A stretch of DNA of 64,000 nt from positions 1 to 64,000 of the forward strand of contig NZ_JAARLZ010000008.1 in NCBI RefSeq assembly GCF_011759365.1, written 5' to 3'. Every line of letters begins with the position of its first letter. The stretch's first letter is position 1. The stretch is from Luteibacter anthropi. Lineage in GTDB: Bacteria; Pseudomonadota; Gammaproteobacteria; Xanthomonadales; Rhodanobacteraceae. A program made the translations under genes and the position numbers. Under the pieces are notes generated by a model. It worked only from the letters and a program-made list of their open reading frames with translations. It ran no database searches and was not told where the DNA came from. Positions 1 to 8,560 of this stretch are shown piece by piece.

Positions 1-224
1 CGAAAACCCATCGCACCGCACTGGGTTCCTGCTTTCGCAGGAACGACGTGAGGGATAGGCAGGGGGGGCAAGCGTCACAGCTCGTCGTTCCAGCGAAAGC
101 TGGAACCCAGCGCCCCGGTTCACCAGCAAGCACGACCACGCATCATCGGCTCTTGTGCAGGGTAGCCTCAGGCGAAAACCCATCGCCCCGCACTGGGTTC
201 CTGCTTTCGCAGGAACCACGGGAT
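1..224. repeat. Gene-free end with three palindromic repeats
   Basis: No gene is supported here. Three copies of a palindrome around GGGTTCCTGC-TTTCGCAGGAAC are visible at about 21-46, 84-113 (inverted, slightly diverged) and 190-218. The first and third copies sit in a near-identical direct repeat of about 47 bases (about 1-46 and 173-218). The same palindrome recurs near 48,603-48,632 and 50,222-50,253, so it is a dispersed intergenic element. Confidence 0.75.
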
Positions 225-1493
225 TCAGTCGTTTGCCGAGCCGTCTGCGAATGCGTAGACGTGGTCTGCCCAGCCGGCAGCCTCGTGGTAGATCGAGGCC
301 ATGGTCTGCAGGTGCTGTGCGTCCAGTTCGTTCTCGCCTTCCAGTTCGCCCTGTTCCCAGTGACGGATCTGGTCGAGCAGCGGAGCGAACGGGCCGACGC
401 CTTCCAGCAGTGCCTCGCGGATTTCCAATGCGAGCGGAAGGTGTTCCAGCACGTAGGCCATCGACACGTTCATCAGCGTGTCGAGCAGCGAGAACAGGCC
501 GGCGGTAAAGGCCATTTCCTGCAACTCGGGCTTCACGCTGCGGGCCAGCTTCTCGCACATGTGCGCGCGGATGAGGGCCAGGCGCAGCAGCTCCGGCGGA
601 CGTTCGTCCATGCCCGACACGGCCATGGTGAAGATCCAGTTGCGCATGCGGTTCACGCCGAAGAACACGGCCGCCTGTTCCACCGACTTCAGCTGGCGGG
701 GCAGGGCGAAATAGGCCGAGTTCACGCAACCCAGCAGCTTGTAGCTGAGGATGGCATCGTCGCGCACGATCTTGCCCAGTTCTACCGGGCCGTTGTTTTC
801 ATCCTGCAGCGCACCCATGAGGCGCAGCACGCCCAGCTTGCTCGGCGTGAGACGGGGCATGTCCACGCGCTCGGGGCGCAGCAGGTATTTGCCCTGGAAG
901 CCGTCGACATCCTGGTCGGCATAGTCGATGAAGGTCTCGTGCGTATCGATGCCGGTGACGATCACCTTGACGCCGAACGCATGCACGTAATCCATGTGCG
1001 CCCGGGCCGCGACGGGGTGTCGATGATCCACTGCCACCTTGGCGAACTGCACGATGCGCAGCAGTGCATCCACGCCTGCACGGCGCTCGGGATCGACCGG
1101 AAGGTTGAAGTCTTCCAGCATGAACAGGCAGCCCTGGCTTTTCAGCTCGCGCAGGCGGGTGAGCAGCTGGTCGTCGAGGCCGACGTCGGCACTGATGCTG
1201 GCGCCCATGCGCGCGTTGTGCCGCAGGATGTCGGCGTGCGAAAGCAGCAGATCGCGCGACATATGCAGGAACGCGCGATTGTCGCGCACCAGTCGCTTGA
1301 GGCTGCCATCGGCGATGGCGCTCAGCGTGGCCTGGGTGTGCGCATGCGCGGCGGCATCGATGTCACTGCCGGCGGGGCGCGGGAAAATAAGCTCGTAGGC
1401 GAACAACGCCTGCTTGCGGTCGAGGATCGGGATACGAACGATGGGAAGGATTCCGTCGTCGTTCACCGCGTTCGGCTGGGGGTTCGCTGCCAT
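225..1493 (-). CDS. EAL/HDOD domain signalling protein
   Basis: This 422-residue protein has the architecture of the YuxH/CdgJ group: an EAL-derived region in roughly residues 15-200 followed by an HDOD domain in about 205-400. The start reads IPILDRKQALFAYELIF, the typical opening of these proteins, in which the EAL signature is degraded. It is therefore more likely a signalling or scaffold protein than an active c-di-GMP phosphodiesterase. It lies 63 bases downstream of flgN on the same strand with no terminator seen between them, so co-transcription with flgM-flgN is plausible. Some relatives affect motility, which suits the location, but its role here is inferred. Confidence 0.8.
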   Translation of the reverse strand: MAANPQPNAVNDDGILPIVRIPILDRKQALFAYELIFPRPAGSDIDAAAHAHTQATLSAIADGSLKRLVRDNRAFLHMSRDLLLSHADILRHNARMGASISADVGLDDQLLTRLRELKSQGCLFMLEDFNLPVDPERRAGVDALLRIVQFAKVAVDHRHPVAARAHMDYVHAFGVKVIVTGIDTHETFIDYADQDVDGFQGKYLLRPERVDMPRLTPSKLGVLRLMGALQDENNGPVELGKIVRDDAILSYKLLGCVNSAYFALPRQLKSVEQAAVFFGVNRMRNWIFTMAVSGMDERPPELLRLALIRAHMCEKLARSVKPELQEMAFTAGLFSLLDTLMNVSMAYVLEHLPLALEIREALLEGVGPFAPLLDQIRHWEQGELEGENELDAQHLQTMASIYHEAAGWADHVYAFADGSAND

Positions 1494-1556
1494 GGATCTG
1501 GGTCGTGCGCCGTTCGGTGAGTGCTTGACGGAAAGATTATCCCTGATTCGGCGACA

Positions 1557-2000
1557 TCAAACCTGTGCAAGCGTCGCGGAACGGAGTTTTATCCGTGCGG
1601 CCCCGTCGGGACCGTAGGTGGCACCACCCTGGGCGTCGCCGGAAATCAGCGCGAGCGCCTGGCGCACCTGGCCGATGCGCTGGCCGACGATGCGGCCGTT
1701 GACTTCATTCATCCGCCGGCATTCGAGCAGGCGGTCGATGGTATGCGACCAGCGTGGATCGTTGAGCGAGTCGACGTTGGCGGCATCGCTCAGGTGGCGG
1801 CGCTCGACGTCGAGTTTCTCGATGCGATCCAGCGAATGGCTCTTCGCACGACCGGCGACTTCAAGCGACGGCGCATCGCCCTGGTCCAGCGCCATGCGCT
1901 CGTCCACCAGGGTAGCGTGCAGCGTGTCCACTTCATGGGCAAGTTCGTCCATGACGGCGCGCAGGGCTGCGTCGAAGTCGGAGGCGTGCGAGTCGGTCAT
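1557..2000 (-). CDS. flgN: Flagellar export chaperone FlgN
   Basis: The 147-residue, mostly helical protein matches FlgN in size, composition and position directly after flgM. FlgN is the cytoplasmic chaperone that delivers the hook-filament junction proteins FlgK and FlgL to the flagellar type III export gate. Its ATG overlaps the flgM stop in an ATGA at 1997-2000, so the two are translationally coupled and should share the sigma-28 promoter upstream of flgM. Sequence conservation in FlgN is low, so the call rests on context as much as on sequence. Confidence 0.85.
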   Translation of the reverse strand: MTDSHASDFDAALRAVMDELAHEVDTLHATLVDERMALDQGDAPSLEVAGRAKSHSLDRIEKLDVERRHLSDAANVDSLNDPRWSHTIDRLLECRRMNEVNGRIVGQRIGQVRQALALISGDAQGGATYGPDGAARIKLRSATLAQV

Positions 2001-2302
2001 ACCTTGCCGCCGAGCTGGCCTTCCATCGAAAGAAACTTGCTGGCGATCGCCTGGGCGTCGGGCTTGTAGGTGCCGTCGGCCAGCTTGGCGCGGATGGCGT
2101 CCACCTTGGCGGTGTCGATGCCGTCACCGCGGCTGGCGGCGTCGAGCGCCTTGGCCGAGTCGGTGATCTTCACGCTGTCGTCGCTGGGACGGACCGCCGT
2201 GGAGCCCTGTGCCTGGCCAGCCGAGCCTGCCTGGGCATTCTGCGAACGCAGCTGCACCGGGGGCTGTTGTGGCTGGAGACCGGGTTTGATGGTGTTGGTC
2301 AT
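1997..2302 (-). CDS. flgM: Anti-sigma-28 factor FlgM
   Basis: FlgM binds FliA (encoded at 40,460) and blocks late flagellar transcription until it is secreted through the finished hook-basal body. The 101-residue protein has the expected plan: a flexible N-terminal part rich in Pro, Gln and Ser, then a C-terminal FliA-binding region from about residue 40 containing DSVKITDSAKAL and the segment VDAIRAKLADGTYKPDA, typical of the family. A near-perfect sigma-28 promoter lies 36-62 bases upstream of the ATG, giving the classic feedback in which FlgM is made from a FliA promoter. It overlaps flgN at its 3' end. Confidence 0.95.
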   Translation of the reverse strand: MTNTIKPGLQPQQPPVQLRSQNAQAGSAGQAQGSTAVRPSDDSVKITDSAKALDAASRGDGIDTAKVDAIRAKLADGTYKPDAQAIASKFLSMEGQLGGKV

Positions 2303-2337
2303 GGGTATTTCCTCGGAACGGGTGTCCTTCGAATGGC

Positions 2338-2364
2338 TTATCGGCGATCCGGAGGCAAACTTTA
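2338..2364 (-). promoter_or_regulatory. Sigma-28 (FliA) promoter of flgM-flgN
   Basis: Read on the minus strand, the site is TAAAGTTT, 11 bases, GCCGATAA, which is the consensus for FliA-type promoters with the canonical spacing. The flgM ATG is 36 bases downstream of the -10 element. Confidence 0.93.
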
Positions 2365-2406
2365 ACGGGGCTCAGGCGGTGAAGTGTGACGGAATTGGGA
2401 TTTCGT

Positions 2407-3102
2407 TCATGGCAGGACGGTGACGACCCCCGGCCCACGGACCACGGCATCGAGCACCTTGCCGGACGAGGCGTTACGCACCCGCAGGCGCGCTCCGGCA
2501 TCCCCGGCACCCATGGCCACGCCTTCGGCGCGGATGGTCACCCCATCGACATTGGCCTCCATGCTCACCGCATCGCCCACGCGCACGGCCTGGCGGCCGG
2601 CGAGCATGCCGGGGGTGAGTACGGTGCCTGCATTCAACGGGCGGGCCAGCGCGCGGCCGTCCACCTGGTCGAGGCCGGCGATATAGCCGTAGGCCAGGCT
2701 GGCAACATCTCGCTCTTCGCTATGCACGTCGCTGGCACCGATGCCGTCGCCCCGAGTCAGAGGGCGGCTGGTGACCAGCACGTTGGTGAACATCTTTACC
2801 TTGACCGGCACGCGCACCGTCCAGCCACCGGGCACGGGGCAATGCACGATGACGCTGACCCGTGCGCCCAGCGGACGATTGCCGGGCAGCGACGCCTGGA
2901 GCGGGGCGGCGCAATCGGCCAGTCGCAGGCGGCTGTCGAGAGAATCCGCCTCGGCCGTCATGCGCGCACCGGGCAGCGTACGGTTGTTCTGTAGCCAGGA
3001 CACCGCCGTCGAGCGCACCGCTTCCTGCGTCGTCGCCAGCGCGTCCTGCGCGCAGCACAGGACGACGAGGGCGGCGATGGCGCTGGCCGGGCGGCTGGAC
3101 AT
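2407..3102 (-). CDS. flgA: P-ring assembly chaperone FlgA
   Basis: FlgA is a periplasmic chaperone needed for FlgI to polymerise into the P ring around the rod. The 231-residue product begins with a Sec signal peptide (roughly residues 1-23, ending near DALA-TT). It carries the C-terminal SAF-type region, including the RPLTRGDGI and LNAGTVLTPGML segments common in FlgA. Its ATG overlaps the stop codon of the upstream chemoreceptor gene in an ATGA at 3102, so translation of flgA probably depends on that gene. A 104-base gap with the flgM sigma-28 promoter separates it from flgM. Confidence 0.93.
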   Translation of the reverse strand: MSSRPASAIAALVVLCCAQDALATTQEAVRSTAVSWLQNNRTLPGARMTAEADSLDSRLRLADCAAPLQASLPGNRPLGARVSVIVHCPVPGGWTVRVPVKVKMFTNVLVTSRPLTRGDGIGASDVHSEERDVASLAYGYIAGLDQVDGRALARPLNAGTVLTPGMLAGRQAVRVGDAVSMEANVDGVTIRAEGVAMGAGDAGARLRVRNASSGKVLDAVVRGPGVVTVLP

Positions 3103-4427
3103 CAGGCGGCACGCTCCGCGAGCGCCGACGACAGTCCCTGCACGATGGCATCCAGCTCGCGGGTGAGGTTGGGCAGCATGTGCGAAGCGTCGGCGTGACG
3201 GCCCTCACCGAGGGTCAGGGCGTACTGGGAGGCCAGCGCGGAGAAGCGCTCGCCCGCCGCGCGCACCGGATCGGCCGACGCGTCACCGCGACGCGAGCGC
3301 AGCTGGTCGATGCAGCGTATCAGCGGGGTGGTGTCGAGCCAGCGACGGTCGAGACCAGCCGGATCGCGGGCCGATAGTTCCAGCGCGTAGCGCAGGCCCT
3401 GGCTGGCTTCGCGGATCATCTGGCTCAGCGTGGCGACGTCCAGCTCGCCTTCGGTTTCAAGGCGTGACAGCCCCAGTCGATGCGCCAGCACGGCGGAGCG
3501 TGCGGCGGCGTCGGCCTGGCGGCGCGCTTCGTTGGAGGTGCGGTTGAGGCCGGACTGCGCGGCCTGCACGCCACCGATCCGTTCCTGCAGGTTGCCCATG
3601 CCGTCGCGTGCCGCATCCAGGCTTTCGCGGGCAGAGCGCACGGCACCGTCCACGCGGCCCAGCGAGGCCTGCATGCCGGCGATGCCGGACTGGGTCTGTT
3701 CGAGGCGACGCAGGCTGTTCTGCACGGCCTCGTCGAGCTGGCCGGAGAATTCGCCCACGGCCCGGGTCACGTCGTCGATCTCGGCGGTGGCCTGGGTGGT
3801 CTTCTCGGCCAGTTGCTTGACCTCGTCGGCCACCACGGCGAAACCACGGCCGGCTTCACCGGCGCGGGCGGCTTCGATGGCGGCATTCAGAGCCACGAGG
3901 TTGGTCTGGTGCGCGATGTCCTGCACCGAGGCCGTCAGCTTGCGGATGGCGGTGAAGTATTCGGAGAACTGGGCGTGGTTGCGGCTCATGCCCGACAGGG
4001 CGCTGCGCAGCAGGCGCAGCTGGCCATCGAGTTCGCCGGCGGTGGACTGGCCCTGGTTGCCGGCATCGGTCATGCCGTTGATGCCGGAGCGCGCCTGGTC
4101 GATCGCCGTCGAAATCCTGGCGCCGGCCTCCGTCAAACGACCGGCGGCATCGCGGGCGCCTTCCACCGCGCCACCGAGGTCTTGCAGCGTGACGCCCAGC
4201 GCCTGGGCGCTGGTGAGCACCATGCCCTGCTGCTCGATGGCCTGGATGGTGGTGGCTGGTGCGGTACGCGGTTCCGCGGGCTTCAGCAGGGCCCCCAGGG
4301 CGTTGGCGGCGGCCGGATATTGCGCCGCCAGCGCACGCACGCGCGCGGCATCGCCGCTGGCGGCGGCCTGGGCAAGAAGGCGGACGTGCTGACTCCAGAG
4401 CAGGGACATAGTGGTTCGCTTTTCCAT
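3102..4427 (-). CDS. Soluble methyl-accepting chemotaxis protein
   Basis: The 441-residue product contains the highly conserved receptor hairpin tip ([22 protein letters not shown], quoted here in parts: [14 protein letters not shown] then [15 protein letters not shown]) that contacts CheA and CheW. No transmembrane segment or signal peptide is visible, so it is a cytoplasmic receptor. The N-terminal 100 residues match no sensor domain I recognise, and about 160 residues after the tip hold Arg-rich helices. Two starts are possible, ATG at 4427 (MEKRTT) or 4409 (MSLLW). A longer frame extends further upstream but is antisense to cheV and was not used. It is coupled to flgA by an ATGA overlap and preceded by a sigma-54 promoter, an unusual pairing of receptor and P-ring chaperone. 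Confidence 0.88.
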   Translation of the reverse strand: MEKRTTMSLLWSQHVRLLAQAAASGDAARVRALAAQYPAAANALGALLKPAEPRTAPATTIQAIEQQGMVLTSAQALGVTLQDLGGAVEGARDAAGRLTEAGARISTAIDQARSGINGMTDAGNQGQSTAGELDGQLRLLRSALSGMSRNHAQFSEYFTAIRKLTASVQDIAHQTNLVALNAAIEAARAGEAGRGFAVVADEVKQLAEKTTQATAEIDDVTRAVGEFSGQLDEAVQNSLRRLEQTQSGIAGMQASLGRVDGAVRSARESLDAARDGMGNLQERIGGVQAAQSGLNRTSNEARRQADAAARSAVLAHRLGLSRLETEGELDVATLSQMIREASQGLRYALELSARDPAGLDRRWLDTTPLIRCIDQLRSRRGDASADPVRAAGERFSALASQYALTLGEGRHADASHMLPNLTRELDAIVQGLSSALAERAA

Positions 4428-4470
4428 AGGACGCCCACTACATCGGTCGCGGGCCTTCGGACTTGAGTCA

Positions 4471-4486
4471 AGCAATACCCGTGCCA
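4471..4486 (-). promoter_or_regulatory. Sigma-54 promoter of chemoreceptor-flgA
   Basis: The minus strand reads TGGCACG, GGTA, TTGCT, a consensus -24/-12 sigma-54 promoter with correct spacing. It lies 44 bases before the ATG at 4427. An 11-base C tract (G tract on this strand) at 4488-4498 abuts its upstream side. Confidence 0.92.
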
Positions 4487-4499
4487 TCCCCCCCCCCCT

Positions 4500-4629
4500 G
4501 TAGGAGCGCGCCTCGCGCGCGACCGATTCCAGCGGTGAGGCATGCCCCTGTCGCGCACAGGGGGAGGCAGGTATTGGCGAGCGTGCATGGCCCGGCCTCA
4601 GCCGGTCGCGCGCAATGCGCGCTCCTACA
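4500..4629. repeat. REP doublet (inverted palindromic repeats)
   Basis: GTAGGAGCGCGCC...GCGCGACCG starts at 4500 and its inverted partner CGGTCGCGCGCAATGCGCGCTCCTAC ends at about 4628, quoted here only as an ordered motif with the core CGGTCGCGCGC. The arms flank about 75 bases of unrelated sequence. This is one of at least nine such pairs or singles in the window. Confidence 0.9.
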
Positions 4630-4631
4630 GG

Positions 4632-4658
4632 TAAAGAACGGCCGGCACCGGCCGATAC
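4632..4658 (+). promoter_or_regulatory. Sigma-28 promoter of cheV
   Basis: The site reads TAAAGAAC, 11 bases, GCCGATAC. It matches the FliA consensus at five of eight -35 positions and seven of eight -10 positions with exact spacing. The cheV ATG is 33 bases downstream. Confidence 0.82.
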
Positions 4659-4691
4659 GGATCTGACCCCATCGAACGTCACCTGCACTCC

Positions 4692-5609
4692 ATGGCCCGA
4701 CCGCTCCTCGACACCGTCGAAACCTTTACCCGCCTCGCGGGCCACAACCGCGTGGCCATGCTGCTGTTCCGGCTGGGTGACGGGCAGGCGTTCGGGATCA
4801 ACGTGTTCAAGGTGCGCGAGGTGCTGCGCCGCCCGCGGCTGGAGCGCATGCCCAGCATGCACGCGCTGGTTTCGGGCAGCTTCGACTATCGCGGCCATAC
4901 CATTCCCGTGATCGACCTGGCCGCCGCCATGGGCTATCCGCCGCTGGCCGCCGTGGACAGCGCACATCTCATCGTCACCGAGTTCAACCGCTCGGTGCAG
5001 GGCTTCCTGGTGTCCGACGTCGATCGCATCATCCATGTGGATGGTGCCCAGATGGCCGCCCCACCGCCGGCCCTGGGCTATGGCTCCCGCGTGAACGCCG
5101 TGACCCGCCTCGACGGCGACCTGATCGCCATCGTGGACGTGGAGCAGGTGCTGGCCAGCGTCGATCCGCGCACGGTGGAGATCTCCGAGCGGGTGCAGAA
5201 GGCGGCCCATGTCCACCTGGCGGGAAACCGTCGCCTGCTGGTGGTGGACGATTCACTCGTGGCCCGCACCCAGCTTGTGGACCTGTTTCGCAAGCTCGAC
5301 CTGGAATGCATCGTGGCGAAGGACGGCAGCGAAGGCCTCGACCTGCTGCGCACGCTGGCGATGGGACCGGAGGCCGAGAAGGTCTCGCTCGTGGTGTCCG
5401 ACATCGAGATGCCGTCGATGGATGGCTACGCCCTGACCCGTGCCATCCGCGAGGACGCCCAGCTGCGTCATCTGAAGGTGTTGCTGCATAGCTCGTTGAG
5501 CGGGGTGTTCAACGAGGCGATGGTGGCCCGCGTGGGCGCCGACCGCTTCATCGCCAAGTTCCAGCCCGACGTGCTGGCCTCGGCCGTGCTGGATTTGTTG
5601 CCGACCTGA
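4692..5609 (+). CDS. cheV: Chemotaxis coupling protein CheV
   Basis: CheV fuses a CheW-like coupling domain (about residues 15-165) to a receiver domain (about 175-305). It links receptors to CheA and helps adaptation when its receiver is phosphorylated. The receiver shows the acidic pair in [14 protein letters not shown], the phospho-acceptor Asp at about residue 237 in [12 protein letters not shown] and a late Lys in RFIAKFQ. At 305 residues it has the usual length. It is transcribed divergently from the chemoreceptor-flgA operon, from its own sigma-28 promoter, and is followed by an intrinsic terminator. This would make it a late gene like flagellin. Confidence 0.95.
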   Translation: MARPLLDTVETFTRLAGHNRVAMLLFRLGDGQAFGINVFKVREVLRRPRLERMPSMHALVSGSFDYRGHTIPVIDLAAAMGYPPLAAVDSAHLIVTEFNRSVQGFLVSDVDRIIHVDGAQMAAPPPALGYGSRVNAVTRLDGDLIAIVDVEQVLASVDPRTVEISERVQKAAHVHLAGNRRLLVVDDSLVARTQLVDLFRKLDLECIVAKDGSEGLDLLRTLAMGPEAEKVSLVVSDIEMPSMDGYALTRAIREDAQLRHLKVLLHSSLSGVFNEAMVARVGADRFIAKFQPDVLASAVLDLLPT

Positions 5610-5672
5610 CGACGGGCCACCGTCGCCTGACGGGCGTCGGAATTCCGGCGCAAGTCCATCCTGTTCACCTGT

Positions 5673-5697
5673 AAACGGCGCTACGGCGCCGTTTTTC
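5673..5697 (+). terminator. Intrinsic terminator after cheV
   Basis: An AACGGCGC...GCGCCGTT hairpin with a three- to four-base loop is followed by TTTTT. It separates cheV from the flgB promoter. Confidence 0.88.
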
Positions 5698-5702
5698 GTT
5701 CA

Positions 5703-5718
5703 TGGCACGCCTCTTGCT
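5703..5718 (+). promoter_or_regulatory. Sigma-54 promoter of the flgB operon
   Basis: TGGCACG, CCTC, TTGCT is a full consensus -24/-12 element. It lies 38 bases before the flgB ATG and immediately after the cheV terminator, so it should drive flgBCDE and possibly the whole rod-ring-hook operon. Confidence 0.94.
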
Positions 5719-5756
5719 GAAGCCCTCGGGCCAGGTCTAACGAGAGGGGCAGCGCC

Positions 5757-6176
5757 ATGATCGACAACAAGGATCCGCTATTCGGCGTACACGCGCAGGC
5801 ACTGGGCGTGTTCCAGCGCCGTGCCGAGGTCATTTCATCGAACCTCGCCAACGCCGACACCCCGGGGTTCCTCGCCCGCGACCTCGATTTCCGCAAGGTG
5901 CTGAGCGCCGCCACGGGAGCGGAGGACGGCGATCGCCTGTCGATGAGCGCCACCTCGGACGGCCATATCGGTGGCAACTCCGCCTTCGCGATGAACGAGG
6001 CGAACAAGCTCGCCTACCGCGTGGAGACCCAGCCGACCATGGATGGCAACACCGTGGACACCCAGGTGGAGCAGGCGCAGTTCGCCAGCAACGCCATCCA
6101 TTACCAGGCATCCCTCAGTTTCATCACGGGGCAGATCCACGCCATGCGCCTCGCCATCACAGGATCCAGCTCATGA
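5757..6176 (+). CDS. flgB: Flagellar proximal rod protein FlgB
   Basis: FlgB is one of the proximal rod subunits of the basal body axis. The 139-residue protein has the axial-protein N-terminal signature SSNLANADTPGFLARDLDF at about residues 27-45 and a C-terminal helix typical of rod proteins. The start is preceded by GAGAGGGG seven bases upstream. It is the first gene after the sigma-54 promoter and overlaps flgC by four bases (ATGA). Confidence 0.97.
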   Translation: MIDNKDPLFGVHAQALGVFQRRAEVISSNLANADTPGFLARDLDFRKVLSAATGAEDGDRLSMSATSDGHIGGNSAFAMNEANKLAYRVETQPTMDGNTVDTQVEQAQFASNAIHYQASLSFITGQIHAMRLAITGSSS

Positions 6177-6586
6177 GCCTGCTCAATATCTTCGACGTCG
6201 CCGGTTCCGGCATGGCTGCGCAGTCGGCGCGGCTCAACACCACCGCCAGCAACATGGCCAACGCGGACAGCGTGTCCAGCAGCGAGGCCACGGCCTACCG
6301 CGCGAAGCAGCCGATGTTTTCGGCCGTGCAGCAGCAGGTCAACGGGCAGATGGAAAACGCGGGCGTGCGCGCGATGGGCGTCACCGAAAGCCAGGCCCCC
6401 GTGCAGTCGCGCTACGAGCCTGCCAACCCGATGGCCGACACCAACGGCTATGTCTATTCGAGCAACGTCAATCCGGTCGACGAGCTGGTCAACATGATCT
6501 CCGCGTCGCGTTCCTACCAGAACAACGTCGAAGTCATGAACAGCGCCAAGCAGCTCATGCAGAAAACGCTGGACCTGGGCAAATAA
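6173..6586 (+). CDS. flgC: Flagellar proximal rod protein FlgC
   Basis: The 137-residue protein is a rod subunit with the paired terminal helices of the axial family: N-terminal SARLNTTASNMANADSVSS and C-terminal NPVDELVNMISASRSYQNNV, both close to FlgC of other gammaproteobacteria. It is coupled to flgB by ATGA overlap and followed after 13 bases by flgD. It is secreted by the flagellar type III system without a cleaved signal. Confidence 0.97.
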   Translation: MSLLNIFDVAGSGMAAQSARLNTTASNMANADSVSSSEATAYRAKQPMFSAVQQQVNGQMENAGVRAMGVTESQAPVQSRYEPANPMADTNGYVYSSNVNPVDELVNMISASRSYQNNVEVMNSAKQLMQKTLDLGK

Positions 6587-6599
6587 GAGGTAACCAGTC

Positions 6600-7250
6600 A
6601 TGGTCGATGCGGTCAGCGGCAACAACAGCTACGGCTCCAATCAGTCGTCTTCCAACCAGCTCCAGCAGCAGACGCTGTCGCAGTCGGATTTCCTGAAGCT
6701 CATGGTCACGCAGATGACCAACCAGGATCCGACCAAGCCGATGGATTCCACGCAGATGGTGGCGCAGATGGCGCAGTTCTCCCAGGTGGCCGCCACCCAG
6801 GAGCTGCAGCAGTCCTTCGACAGCCTGTCGAAGAACCTCACGGGCGACCAGTTCGTGCGTGCATCGGCGCTGGTGGGCCATCAGGTGATCGTGCCCTCCA
6901 CGGCGGGCAAGCTCACGAACAAGGAAATGGATGGCGCCGTCAACGTGCCCAACTCGGGCACCTACGTGAACGTGCAGATCAAGGACAGCGCCGGCAACGT
7001 CGTGCGCACCATTTCCCTCGGCCAGCCGGATGCGGGCCTGGCCCAGTTCAGCTGGGACGGCAAGTCCGACGACGGCACGCAGCTGCCGGACGGCGTGTAC
7101 CAGATGTCCGCGACTTCCGGCGGCAACGCGATCGATACCTTCGTTCGCGGAAAGGTGGAAGGCGTCGGTGCTTCGGGCACCGACGGTACGTACGTGCAGG
7201 TGGCCGGCTTCGGCGGTGCCCTGCTCAGCCAGATCGCACAAGTCCTGTAA
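6600..7250 (+). CDS. flgD: Hook capping protein FlgD
   Basis: FlgD is the temporary cap that lets hook subunits polymerise at the tip. The 216-residue product has the conserved N-terminal block SQSDFLKLMVTQMTNQDP (about residues 28-45) and KPMDSTQMVAQMAQFS, followed by the FlgD beta domains containing FSWDGKSDDGTQLPDGVY. The first 25 residues are rich in Asn, Gln and Ser, as usual for the disordered export region. Position between flgC and flgE supports the call. Confidence 0.97.
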   Translation: MVDAVSGNNSYGSNQSSSNQLQQQTLSQSDFLKLMVTQMTNQDPTKPMDSTQMVAQMAQFSQVAATQELQQSFDSLSKNLTGDQFVRASALVGHQVIVPSTAGKLTNKEMDGAVNVPNSGTYVNVQIKDSAGNVVRTISLGQPDAGLAQFSWDGKSDDGTQLPDGVYQMSATSGGNAIDTFVRGKVEGVGASGTDGTYVQVAGFGGALLSQIAQVL

Positions 7251-7270
7251 GTACAGCGAGGAAATCCACC

Positions 7271-8497
7271 ATGCCATTCGATATCGCCCTAAGCGGCATC
7301 AACGCGGCGTCCACCGACCTGGAAGTCACCGCGAACAACATCGCCAACGTCAGCACCGTGGGCTACAAGGGCTCGCGCGCCGAGTTCTCGCAGGTCTACT
7401 CGGTGGCCGGCGAAAACCTCTCGGCCACGGCCGCCGGCAGCGGCGTGCGCGTGACCAACATCGCCCAGCAGTTCGGCGACGGCGCCCTGACCCAGACCGG
7501 CAACTCCTACGATTTCGCCCTGAGTGGTGCAGGCTTCTTCACGCTGCACGACGGTTCGGGCTATTCGTATTCGCGCGCCGGCAACTTCCACCCGGACGAC
7601 AACGGCAACATCGTCAACGCCACGGGCCAGAACGTGCAGGTGTATCCGCCTACCGCCGGCGGCACCTTCGACATCTCCACGCTCACCGATCTCAAGATCA
7701 CCACCGGTGCGTCGCCGGCCAAGGCCAGCGCGAACATCGGCATCACCGCCAACCTGCAGTCCAGCGCCACGGCGCCGACCGGCGGTGCGTTCGATCCGAA
7801 GAACAACGCCACGTACAACAATTTCTCGACCTTCCAGGCCTACGACTCGCTGGGCGCGACGCATACCGTCAACGTCTACTACGTGAAGGACGCCACCAAT
7901 CCGAACACGTGGGCTGCCCACATGACCGTGGACGGTACCGAGGTGGGTACGGCACAGCAGATGGTATTCAGCGCAGGTGGCGCAATCACCACGCCGGCCG
8001 GTGGCAAGCTCAATTTCGGTGCCGTGTCGCCGAACCCGGGCGCGGCGCCGATCAACCTCACGCTGGACATGAGCAAGGTCACCCAGTTCGGCGACCAGTT
8101 CGCGACCACGGCCATCAGCAACGATGGCAATGCGGCCGGCAAGTTCTCCAAGATCGACGTCGCGAAGGACGGCACGGTCAACGCCATCTACTCCAACGGC
8201 GCCACCATTCCGCTGGGCCAGCTGGCGATCGCCACCTTCTCGAACAACCAGGGCCTGCGCCAGCTCAACGACACCAACTGGGTGCCGTCGGCGGAATCGG
8301 GCCAGCCGATCCGTGGTGTGGCCAACTCCGGTGATGTGGGCCAGGTGCAGTCCGGCCAGCTCGAATCGTCGAACACGGCGGACCTCACGGCCCAGCTGGT
8401 GAACATGATCAAGGCGCAGCGCAACTACCAGGCGAACGCGCAGGTCATCTCCACCGACGACAAGCTCACCCAGACCATCATCAACATCCGCAACTAA
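7271..8497 (+). CDS. flgE: Flagellar hook protein FlgE
   Basis: FlgE forms the curved universal joint between rod and filament. The 408-residue protein has the N-terminal motif ANNIANVSTVGYKGSRAEF, a long variable central region (about residues 90-330) and the C-terminal TADLTAQLVNMIKAQRNYQAN block shared by hook and rod proteins. GAGGAAA lies six bases before the ATG. A strong hairpin follows in the gap to flgF, which could reduce transcription or stabilise the abundant flgE message. Confidence 0.97.
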   Translation: MPFDIALSGINAASTDLEVTANNIANVSTVGYKGSRAEFSQVYSVAGENLSATAAGSGVRVTNIAQQFGDGALTQTGNSYDFALSGAGFFTLHDGSGYSYSRAGNFHPDDNGNIVNATGQNVQVYPPTAGGTFDISTLTDLKITTGASPAKASANIGITANLQSSATAPTGGAFDPKNNATYNNFSTFQAYDSLGATHTVNVYYVKDATNPNTWAAHMTVDGTEVGTAQQMVFSAGGAITTPAGGKLNFGAVSPNPGAAPINLTLDMSKVTQFGDQFATTAISNDGNAAGKFSKIDVAKDGTVNAIYSNGATIPLGQLAIATFSNNQGLRQLNDTNWVPSAESGQPIRGVANSGDVGQVQSGQLESSNTADLTAQLVNMIKAQRNYQANAQVISTDDKLTQTIINIRN

Positions 8498-8503
8498 GCC
8501 GGC

Positions 8504-8535
8504 GGCCCGGGTGCGGAGTGATCCGCGCCCGGGCC
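8504..8535 (+). terminator. Strong stem-loop between flgE and flgF
   Basis: GGCCCGGGTGCGGA is followed by a four-base loop GTGA and TCCGCGCCCGGGCC, a 14-base-pair stem with one mismatched pair. There is no T tract, so it is not a classical terminator. It may mark 3' end processing or protection of the flgE message within the operon. Confidence 0.55.
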
Positions 8536-8560
8536 CCACCCGTCCAGCAGGGAATCCGCC

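Noticed and set aside
4428-5216. Upstream extension of the chemoreceptor frame by about 260 codons
   Set aside because: It would run antisense to cheV and through the REP doublet and sigma-54 promoter. The receptor is complete from 4427 or 4409.
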